Shown here one piece after another: positions 1-5,910 of a DNA stretch of 13,320 nt. The stretch covers positions 1 through 13,320 of the forward strand of contig JAGDDO010000160.1 of NCBI GenBank assembly GCA_017848205.1, given 5' to 3'. Both the position numbers and the translations under genes were made by a program. Under the pieces are notes generated by a model, which worked only from the letters and a program-made list of their open reading frames with translations, was not told where the DNA came from and searched no databases. The DNA is from Oscillospiraceae bacterium (GTDB taxonomy: Bacteria > Bacillota_A > Clostridia > Oscillospirales > Ruminococcaceae). The stretch's first letter is position 1, and each line of letters begins with the position of its first letter.

Positions 1-1
1 G

Positions 2-1165
2 ATCGTCATTGCAGAAGCACAGCATGAAGAAAAGCAGGAGGATGAACTCGGTCCGTTCTACAAGGAAGTGGAAGTTGAGTCTGAGACATATCCTGATGAA
101 AGCAGCATAGAAACCACAGCGGAAGAAAACACAGCCGAAGCGGAACCGCTCTCTGATGCTTCACTGGATCAGACTGCTGAACCTCAGGATAATTCCGCAC
201 CGGCACCTCAGAGCACGCCTGTTCCTGAACAGGATGCTGCACAGCCAGTTCCTGAACCGGTACCTCAGAGTGCTCCGGCACCACAGCCAGCGGCTGCGCA
301 GACAGCTTCAGCACCGGCAGCCCAGAGCGCACCTGCTCCTCAGCCGGCTGCTCCACAGGCAACTTCCGCACCGAAACCTCAGAGTGCACCTGCACCTCAG
401 CAGGCGCCTTCACAGCCTGCTCCTGCACCGACAGTCCAGAGCGCACCTGCTCCTCAGCCTGCAGTTTCCAGACCTGCTCCTCCACCGGCACCTCAGAGTG
501 CTCCGGCTCCTGCAGCTCCTCCGCCGGCCCCTAAACCGGCACCGCCTAAGCCTGCAGCTCCGGGTCAGAGAAGCGGTCCTCTCGAAATAGAAGGCCTCAA
601 TGTAAAACTCGCTCTTTCCCTTCTCGGAACCGAAAAGCTCTTCCTTACTGTACTCAAACAGTATTTCTGTGCAATCGAACAGAAGGCACGTTCCATCGAG
701 AACCACTACAACAATGAAGACTGGAAGAATTACACCATCGAAGTTCACGCTCTCAAGAGCACTTCAAAACAGATCGGTGCGGAACACGTTTCTGCTGTTG
801 CCGCTGAACTGGAGAAGGCCGGAAATGAAGGCAACATCGATCTTATCCGCGAAAAAAATGCCGGTATGCTTGCAGAATACCGCGGCTACAGAAAATCGCT
901 CAAATATCTCTTCCCTGACGTTCCTGACGAGGACGAGGAAAAGGAAGCTGACAGCGGTCAGATAAACGAACAGCTGGACAAGCTTGCCGAAGCCATAGAA
1001 GATTTTGACTCACTCACTATGGAAGAAGTAGTTGAAAATCTGAGCAAATTCAAACTGACCGGTGAAGGCAAAACGGTATTTGACGAACTGAAGGAAGCTG
1101 TTTCCTCATCCGAACTGGAAAAATGCTCTGAACTCATTGCAAAGTGGAAAGGCATACTCGGATAA
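2..1165 (+). CDS. C-terminal part of a phosphorelay protein with Hpt domain (5' truncated)
   Basis: The reading frame is open to the left window edge, so the true start lies outside; the GTG at 68 is just an internal valine codon. In order it shows a short acidic stretch, a Pro/Ala/Gln linker built from 57-bp repeats (209 to about 560), a histidine phosphotransfer domain (about 578-925) and a second acidic, helix-rich segment to the end. The Hpt signature is HALKSTSKQIGA, with the phosphoacceptor His codon at 746-748. Hpt domains accept and pass on phosphate between receiver domains in multistep phosphorelays. The first visible residues would fit the end of a receiver domain of a hybrid histidine kinase, but that is inference. 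The C-terminal 70 or so residues resemble a helical bundle without an HxxKS motif. The phosphotransfer call is secure; the parent architecture is unknown. Confidence 0.85.
   Translation: MVIAEAQHEEKQEDELGPFYKEVEVESETYPDESSIETTAEENTAEAEPLSDASLDQTAEPQDNSAPAPQSTPVPEQDAAQPVPEPVPQSAPAPQPAAAQTASAPAAQSAPAPQPAAPQATSAPKPQSAPAPQQAPSQPAPAPTVQSAPAPQPAVSRPAPPPAPQSAPAPAAPPPAPKPAPPKPAAPGQRSGPLEIEGLNVKLALSLLGTEKLFLTVLKQYFCAIEQKARSIENHYNNEDWKNYTIEVHALKSTSKQIGAEHVSAVAAELEKAGNEGNIDLIREKNAGMLAEYRGYRKSLKYLFPDVPDEDEEKEADSGQINEQLDKLAEAIEDFDSLTMEEVVENLSKFKLTGEGKTVFDELKEAVSSSELEKCSELIAKWKGILG
209..550 (+). repeat. 57-bp tandem repeat encoding a 19-residue Pro/Ala linker unit
   Basis: Units begin with a CAG codon at 209, 266, 323, 380, 437 and 494, exactly 57 bp apart, and each begins QS(A/T)P(A/V)P. 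There are five full 19-residue units and a sixth that decays into PAPKPAPPKP-type sequence. The period is in frame, so copy-number change would lengthen or shorten the linker without breaking the gene. The product should be an extended, disordered spacer tethering the Hpt domain to the upstream part of the protein. Confidence 0.9.
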
Positions 1166-1197
1166 ACCGGAACAGCCGTACCGTGTTAAAAAACTAA

Positions 1198-1255
1198 AAG
1201 AACAACATAAACGCATCCGGGAAAACATCAGTTTCCGGATGCGTCCCTTGTTCTT
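1198..1255 (+). terminator. Hairpin after the Hpt gene, probable terminator
   Basis: A perfect 10-bp stem pairs ACGCATCCGG (1211-1220) with CCGGATGCGT (1235-1244). It can be extended inward by AAAC/GTTT and outward by AAGAACAA (1198-1205) pairing with TTGTTCTT (1248-1255). The following T-rich tract is interrupted, so termination may be partial. Read-through into the sortase gene 31 nt further on is possible, since no clear separate promoter was seen for it. Confidence 0.55.
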
Positions 1256-1286
1256 CACCGCATAATATTTTTTGAAAGGAAACATC

Positions 1287-1823
1287 ATGAGAAGTCAGAA
1301 CACCGGTTTAAAAACAAAAAAGCAATGGGTCCTTTTCATCACAGGACTCATCGCCTTCCTCACCGGTGCCGTCATTTTAGGATTTTTCGGCATACGGAAA
1401 ATATGCAGGGAAATTCACAGACAGAAACTTTTAAACGAAAACCCGGTCATTGAGATAGCTGATCTGCACATAAAAGCGCCCATACTTGAAGGCACGGAAA
1501 ACGAAGTGCTTGCAGAGGGCACAGGGCACTTTACCGGAACAGGTGATTTCGGAAGCGGGAATTACTGTATTGCCGGACACAGCAGCACCATTTACAAAGA
1601 GTATTTCAATGGTCTCAAAAACGCAGACAAAGGAATGGATATAACGCTGTACGACTTAAGCAGAAAAGAATATGTCTATACCATTTCTGAAAAATATATC
1701 GTCGACCCCGGTGAAACCTGGGTACTCGATGATTTCGGCGACGACCGCATAACGCTGGTGACCTGCACCGATGACGGAAGCCAGAGGCAGATCATTGTCG
1801 GACTTCTTAAAAAAACTGATTAA
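1287..1823 (+). CDS. Sortase family transpeptidase, membrane-anchored (class D-like)
   Basis: A 178-residue protein with a short basic N-terminus, one hydrophobic membrane segment (about residues 14-36) and an extracellular sortase barrel. The catalytic residues are visible: His98 in CIAGHSS, Cys160 in LVTCTD and Arg167 in QRQIIVG, in the family order His-Cys-Arg. Sortases cut sorting signals of surface proteins at a Thr-Gly bond and transfer them to cell wall or pilin amines. The ATG at 1287 is chosen over the in-frame TTG at 1272 because GAAAGGA (1274-1280) lies 6 nt upstream of it. The protein is short and compact, as in class D or related clostridial sortases; the exact class is uncertain. 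No LPXTG-type substrate gene is next to it, so the substrate must be elsewhere. A strong terminator follows directly. Confidence 0.88.
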   Translation: MRSQNTGLKTKKQWVLFITGLIAFLTGAVILGFFGIRKICREIHRQKLLNENPVIEIADLHIKAPILEGTENEVLAEGTGHFTGTGDFGSGNYCIAGHSSTIYKEYFNGLKNADKGMDITLYDLSRKEYVYTISEKYIVDPGETWVLDDFGDDRITLVTCTDDGSQRQIIVGLLKKTD

Positions 1824-1827
1824 ACAC

Positions 1828-1866
1828 AAAAAAGTCTTACCGTTTTGAAGCGGTAAGACTTTTTTT
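1828..1866. terminator. Bidirectional intrinsic terminator
   Basis: A perfect stem, GTCTTACCG (1834-1842) with CGGTAAGAC (1851-1859), has an 8-nt loop and is flanked by six A residues on the left and seven T residues on the right. The symmetry lets it terminate the sortase transcript on the plus strand and the epimerase transcript arriving on the minus strand. Confidence 0.9.
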
Positions 1867-1925
1867 ACAGTAAACAGCCAGCATTCGTGCTGTCTACTTT
1901 AGCCGGCTTTGTACACAAATGCTGA

Positions 1926-2885
1926 TCATTTGGTATTTTCAATGTTCCATTTGAAATTACAGAGTTTCTTTGCTCTGGTACCGTCAAGAACATTGTTGTT
2001 GAAGAATGTATCCATGTCGTTATAGCGGTAATTCGTCTTCTGGTCGCCCTTACTGGTCAGACGTCCTATAAGGCTCTTCATCTTGTCTTTGCCGACGTTT
2101 CTCTGAATAGCAGGGCCATATGTTTTTCTTGCTCTTGCATAGGCGATTATCTCACGTGCCGAGCAGATGTTATTGTCAGCTATATTGTAAAGGCCGCTGT
2201 AAGTTCTGTCTTCGGCATACTTTACGTAGCACATGATAAACTCCACGAGATTATGCAGACAGCAGAACTGAAATCCGTAGTCACCTGAGTAGTATACAAA
2301 CAGTCCGTCAGTTTCAGGGTCATATATCTTTGCCATGAGATTGTCTGAAAAATCACTTGTGTAGATAGGTGCCACTCTGAGAGCTGCTCCTATGACCTCC
2401 GGATTTGACTTTATAGCTTCGCCGAATTTTTCTTCGGCTTTTCTTTTGAGCTTTGCGTAGTTTGAATCGATCTTCAGCCTGTCGGTTTCTCTGATAGGCT
2501 CTCTTGATTTAGGAAACTCATAAACCTGACTCGTGCTTATAAGAATAGCTTTCTTTATACCGGACGAAACCGCAAGAGTATAAAGATAGTCATCATACAT
2601 GGCACTTTCCTTAACGTCGCTGTCAGTTATTATATCTTTAAGATCGTTGTCTGCTGTGTATGCACAGTGAACAAGTATATCTATTTTTTCCTTTTTAAAA
2701 AGATCTTCAAATACTGCACGGTCTCTCGGACCTGCACTTACAAAAGTGTATCGTTCTTTTCCCTCATTGTAGGTGCTTGACTTAGTGTCGGTTCCGATTA
2801 TCTCATTATTATCTCTTTTGAGTAATCCTGAGCAGACCTTTTCACCCATGAGCCCGCAAGCACCGGTAACTAAGATCTTAGCCAT
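1926..2885 (-). CDS. NAD-dependent epimerase/dehydratase family protein (extended SDR)
   Basis: A 319-residue extended short-chain dehydrogenase. The N-terminal Rossmann motif is TGACGLMG (G8, G11, G14), which binds NAD(P). The catalytic pair YxxxK is Y143 and K147 in SNYAKLK, with candidate catalytic serines in STS at 117-119. Such enzymes usually epimerise, dehydrate or reduce nucleotide sugars in the cytoplasm; the substrate cannot be told here. The ATG at 2885 is preferred to the GTG 6 nt upstream because AAAGGAG then lies 9 nt from the start. The gene stands alone, convergent with the sortase gene and divergent from the radical SAM gene. No glycosyltransferase or other sugar-nucleotide gene adjoins it. 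Confidence 0.85.
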   Translation of the reverse strand: MAKILVTGACGLMGEKVCSGLLKRDNNEIIGTDTKSSTYNEGKERYTFVSAGPRDRAVFEDLFKKEKIDILVHCAYTADNDLKDIITDSDVKESAMYDDYLYTLAVSSGIKKAILISTSQVYEFPKSREPIRETDRLKIDSNYAKLKRKAEEKFGEAIKSNPEVIGAALRVAPIYTSDFSDNLMAKIYDPETDGLFVYYSGDYGFQFCCLHNLVEFIMCYVKYAEDRTYSGLYNIADNNICSAREIIAYARARKTYGPAIQRNVGKDKMKSLIGRLTSKGDQKTNYRYNDMDTFFNNNVLDGTRAKKLCNFKWNIENTK

Positions 2886-3122
2886 CCTCACATTCTCCTT
2901 TCGGTCAGATAGTGTTGTTTTATTTCCTTTTTTGTTATATAATAATAGTGTACATCAGTAAGATTTGATCATTTACTGCAGAATAATGCAGAAATGATTT
3001 TGTTTTCATCATAATTTAATAAAAAATCGTACTATTTTCCTTCTATAGTATAACATATTTATAAAACAAAATCAATGGGAATCTTACAAAATCGACATTA
3101 TACACATACATTGGACATCTCT
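2886..3122. promoter_or_regulatory. Divergent AT-rich intergenic region
   Basis: This 237-bp region separates the epimerase gene (-) from the radical SAM gene (+) and should hold both promoters. TATAGTATAAC at 3044-3054 is the best plus-strand -10 candidate, and ATAATA-type hexamers near 2939-2947 are the minus-strand candidates. No convincing -35 hexamers were found for either. An imperfect dyad, CTGCA (2976-2980) and TGCAG (2987-2991) around a 6-bp spacer, lies near the middle and could be an operator. Confidence 0.4.
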
Positions 3123-4067
3123 ATGAATAAATTCGCTATATTTGAAGATAACAAACGTTACTACACCCAGAACAGATTTCTCCGTGAATCTTTCGGTGAA
3201 AAAGTTGTCAAACTCTCACTTAACGCCGGGTTCACATGTCCGAACCGGGACGGAACATGCGGTACAGGCGGATGCATATACTGCTCCCCTCTGCTCAGCG
3301 GTGATTTTTCAGGCCGCGCCGGACTGACGGTAACAGAACAGATGAAGGAACAGATCGCTCTGCTTTCAGAAAAATGGAAAAGTTCAAGCTACATAGCCTA
3401 TTTCCAGGCCGGAACAAACACATACGCACCGGTGGAAAAACTATCATTACTTTTTGATGAGGCACTCGCCTTTCCGGGCACAAAAGGCCTGACTGTCGCC
3501 ACCAGAGCTGACTGCCTGCCGGATGACGTGCTGAAACTGCTCGGTGAAATGTCCGGCCGGACATTTCTTACAGTCGAACTCGGTCTGCAGACCATCCACG
3601 ACAGAACTGCAGAATTTATAAACCGCGGACATACGTTCGGTACTTTCCTTAAGTCTTACGAAAAGCTTAAGGACATGGGGATACGCACTTGCATCCACAT
3701 GATAAACGGTCTTCCGGGCGAGACAAGGGAAATGATGCTCGAAACATCAGAAAAGGTAAGTGAACTTCATCCGGGTGCAGTAAAGATACACATGCTGCAT
3801 ATAACAGGCGGTACGAAGCTTTCGGAGATATACAAGGCAGATCCCTTCCCTCTTCTTTCGAAAGAGGAATACATATCACTCGTATGCGACCAGATCGAGC
3901 TCACCGCTCCTGACATTGTAATAGAACGTGTCACCGGAGACGGAGACAAAAGAATACTTGAAGCTCCTCTGTGGACCTGTGACAAGCGCTCAGTGCTCAA
4001 CGGCATAGACAAGGAGCTAAAAAGACGCGACAGCTTTCAGGGTAAAAAAAGCAGGGCATCCGGTTAA
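3123..4067 (+). CDS. TIGR01212/YhcC-type radical SAM protein
   Basis: A 314-residue radical SAM enzyme of the YhcC/YtqA group. The [4Fe-4S] ligands are C39, C51 and C54 in CPNRDG..GGCIYC, the Cx11CxxC spacing of this Elp3-like group. Also visible are the family-typical FGEKVVKLSLNAGFTCPNRDG region (split here as FGEKVVKL, then LNAGFTCPNRDG), the barrel segment TVELGLQT, and the C-terminal RVTGDGD and LEAPLW blocks. The reaction of this family is not firmly established in my knowledge; a role in RNA modification has been suggested from its Elp3-like motif. An in-frame ATG at 3075 would add 16 residues unlike the family and has no ribosome binding site. ATG 3123 matches the usual N-terminus (NKFAIFEDNKRYYTQNRFLR) but its Shine-Dalgarno is also weak, so the start is only moderately sure. 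The stop codon lies inside the terminator hairpin. Confidence 0.88.
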   Translation: MNKFAIFEDNKRYYTQNRFLRESFGEKVVKLSLNAGFTCPNRDGTCGTGGCIYCSPLLSGDFSGRAGLTVTEQMKEQIALLSEKWKSSSYIAYFQAGTNTYAPVEKLSLLFDEALAFPGTKGLTVATRADCLPDDVLKLLGEMSGRTFLTVELGLQTIHDRTAEFINRGHTFGTFLKSYEKLKDMGIRTCIHMINGLPGETREMMLETSEKVSELHPGAVKIHMLHITGGTKLSEIYKADPFPLLSKEEYISLVCDQIELTAPDIVIERVTGDGDKRILEAPLWTCDKRSVLNGIDKELKRRDSFQGKKSRASG

Positions 4068-4085
4068 ACGGTGTCCTGCTTTTTT
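4044..4085. terminator. Bidirectional terminator overlapping the radical SAM stop codon
   Basis: AGCAGGGCATCCG pairs with CGGTGTCCTGCT, with one G-U pair and one bulged T, around a short loop that contains the TAA stop at 4065-4067. A run of A lies to the left and a run of T to the right. The converging lipoprotein gene ends at 4087, so one element serves both genes. Confidence 0.85.
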
Positions 4086-4086
4086 C

Positions 4087-5460
4087 TTATGATTTTCCGT
4101 TATTAGCATCGTCAATAAGAGCATCGATCACATCGTAGCACGAATTAACAGTCTCTGACCAAGGTGTTCCGACCTGAAGCGTTCCTCTGATACCGGTTTC
4201 CGCACTGTCAAGAATGCTTGTTACATCCTTGCTTACGCCTACATAGAAATCAAATACCGGATGCTCGTTGGCCATTTCAGTCATCTTGTCTCTCATGGCT
4301 ACCATTTCAGGTGTCCAGCCGTATGATTCGACTGTCATATCTTCACCGAGCTTTCTGAGGCCGTCGTTAAGAAGAACTGCTCTCTTGCACTCGGCAAACT
4401 TCGCAACGCCTTCAGGGTTCTTTCCGCCTGATACCATCATAAATCCTTCTACAGTGGAAGGAATGTAGTAGTTGTCAGCCTTCGGATCCTTAGGCATAGG
4501 TACAAAGAATGCATCTTCGCCGAAGGTCTTCTTCCATTCTTCAGCAGGTTTATAGACTGCCCACAGTCCGCACGGATAGAAAAGTTCCTTTCCTTCGCCG
4601 ATAAAATTCGGCTTTTCCTGCCAGTCGAAGAGTCCCTTGTCAAGGACACATCCGTCATCGTGAAGCTCAGCCATGAACTTCTGAACACGTTCAATGGCAG
4701 GATCTTTAAGATTATTTACGAGCTTTCCGTCTTCAAGTCCTATGTACGGAACACCAGTAGTAAGGGAAAGAGCTGCCTCTGTCCAGTATCCGTCTATACC
4801 GTAAAGTCCGTTTTCAGGATCAACGAAATCATCAAGCTGCTTCTTGAAAGTATCCCAGTTCCATTCGCCCTTTGCGAACAGTTCGGCAGGATCTTCAAGA
4901 CCGTATTCCTCTATTGTTTTTCTGTTGTAGAAAACCGCAGTGTTTGCACCGCTTACATCTGTGCAGATAACATAGTGTTTGCCGTTCCAGAGAAAGATAT
5001 CGTTGGCTTTCTTTACATCTGCCCAGAGTTCGGAACTGAAGTCGATATAGTCATCGACAGGAACGAACATGGACTTTATAGCGCCCTTAGGGAACGCATC
5101 TGTGTCTCCCGCAGGGAAAAAGTCTATTCCTTCGTCGCCGTTTATGGCAGTGGCAAGCTTGTCGTATCTTACAGACCAGTCAATGATGGTCTCTTCGATA
5201 TTTCCGCCGTATCTCTCCTGAAATACAACAAGGTTAGGATCTTTTTCTGCAGAAAAGCCCCAGTTTGCCATCCATTTGATAGTTTTGTTTTCCAGTTCAC
5301 CCGTAAGTCTGGAATCCTTTGCTGCAAGACTGGCAAGTTCTTCTCTTGTAGCCGTATCGAGATTATCAGTTTTTCCGTTAGACGGCTTATCACACGAAGC
5401 AAGTGAAGCTGTAAGAATGACTGCTGCCAGTGAAGCAAATAGTCTTCCTGTTCTAATCAT
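4087..5460 (-). CDS. Extracellular solute-binding lipoprotein (ABC sugar type, family 1-like)
   Basis: A 457-residue lipoprotein. The N-terminus MIRTGRLFASL is followed by a hydrophobic segment and the lipobox L20-A21-S22-C23, so Cys23 should be lipidated after signal cleavage. The mature protein has the pattern of family 1 carbohydrate-binding proteins: an early IKWMANWG strand, a central tract with FYNRKTIEEYGL then GEWNWDTFKKQLDDF, and a late region with STVEGFMMVSGGKNPEG. Such proteins capture sugars or peptides outside the cell and deliver them to an ABC permease. No permease or ATPase gene lies beside it. GAAAGGA sits 9 nt upstream of the ATG. It lies 65 nt downstream of the ArsR gene on the same strand, so co-transcription is likely. 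The ligand is unknown. Confidence 0.87.
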   Translation of the reverse strand: MIRTGRLFASLAAVILTASLASCDKPSNGKTDNLDTATREELASLAAKDSRLTGELENKTIKWMANWGFSAEKDPNLVVFQERYGGNIEETIIDWSVRYDKLATAINGDEGIDFFPAGDTDAFPKGAIKSMFVPVDDYIDFSSELWADVKKANDIFLWNGKHYVICTDVSGANTAVFYNRKTIEEYGLEDPAELFAKGEWNWDTFKKQLDDFVDPENGLYGIDGYWTEAALSLTTGVPYIGLEDGKLVNNLKDPAIERVQKFMAELHDDGCVLDKGLFDWQEKPNFIGEGKELFYPCGLWAVYKPAEEWKKTFGEDAFFVPMPKDPKADNYYIPSTVEGFMMVSGGKNPEGVAKFAECKRAVLLNDGLRKLGEDMTVESYGWTPEMVAMRDKMTEMANEHPVFDFYVGVSKDVTSILDSAETGIRGTLQVGTPWSETVNSCYDVIDALIDDANNGKS

Positions 5461-5490
5461 ATTTTCGTATCCTTTCTGTAATCAGAAGCA

Positions 5491-5508
5491 TGACGTCCAT
5501 TCCCGTCA
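5491..5508. promoter_or_regulatory. Short dyad between arsR-like and lipoprotein genes
   Basis: TGACG (5491-5495) and CGTCA (5504-5508) form an inverted repeat around an 8-bp spacer in the 65-bp gap between the ArsR gene and the lipoprotein gene. It could be an operator or a weak mRNA stem. No promoter hexamers were recognised in this gap, which argues for read-through from upstream. Confidence 0.3.
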
Positions 5509-5525
5509 CGCCCTGAACTTTACTT

Positions 5526-5897
5526 TCAGATTCCTGTCTGCGGCTGCCCCGATGGCTGCTGCTCTGCTGCATGTTCCAGACCCTGACTTAACATGGTCTC
5601 CACGTGCCCGTCTGCAAGGGAATAGAAAACGGTTTTCCCCTCCCTGCGGAACTTTACAAGTCTTGCCTGTTTGAGCACACGCAGCTGGTGTGAGATAGCT
5701 GACTGCTGCATTCCGAGAAGTCCGGCAATGTCACAGACACACATCTCCTCCTTCAGAAGAAGGAATAAAATCTTTATCCTTGTTGCGTCACCGAAAACCT
5801 TGAACAGCTCGGAAACATCATACAGCACATTATCGTCAGGCATGTTCCCGTCAAATCCAGAGTGTTCAGGACTACAGTGACAATGTTCTTTTTCCAT
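5526..5897 (-). CDS. ArsR/SmtB/CadC-family metalloregulator
   Basis: A 123-residue winged-helix repressor. The DNA-recognition helix is around QQSAISHQLRVLKQARLV (64-81), followed by the wing KFRREGKTVFYSL. Two metal sites known in the family are both represented. CVC at C53/C55, with a Cys/His-rich N-terminus (H5, C6, H7, C8), matches the CadC alpha3N cadmium/lead-type site. D96, H98, H109 and E112 match the SmtB/CzrA alpha5 zinc site in exact spacing. It should bind DNA without metal and let go when metal binds. It starts 13 nt after the GGDEF gene stop, with AGGAG 6 nt before the ATG, so it is in that operon. No metal exporter or metallothionein gene is adjacent, so its target is not obvious. 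The C-terminal tail is Gln/Pro-rich and likely disordered. Confidence 0.92.
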   Translation of the reverse strand: MEKEHCHCSPEHSGFDGNMPDDNVLYDVSELFKVFGDATRIKILFLLLKEEMCVCDIAGLLGMQQSAISHQLRVLKQARLVKFRREGKTVFYSLADGHVETMLSQGLEHAAEQQPSGQPQTGI

Positions 5898-5910
5898 AGT
5901 GATCTCCTGA

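Noticed and set aside
6..491. A 161-residue Val/Glu/Pro-rich frame on the minus strand
   Set aside because: It is the complement of the 57-bp Pro/Ala repeats of the Hpt gene; its repeats follow from that array.
1879..1892. CAGCA-TTCG-TGCTG hairpin downstream of the epimerase gene
   Set aside because: A 5-bp stem with no T-run, next to a much stronger terminator, gives no evidence of function.
4660..5406. A 248-residue open frame on the plus strand opposite the lipoprotein gene
   Set aside because: It is fully antisense to a well-supported lipoprotein gene, has no ribosome binding site and reads as an antisense shadow of codon bias.
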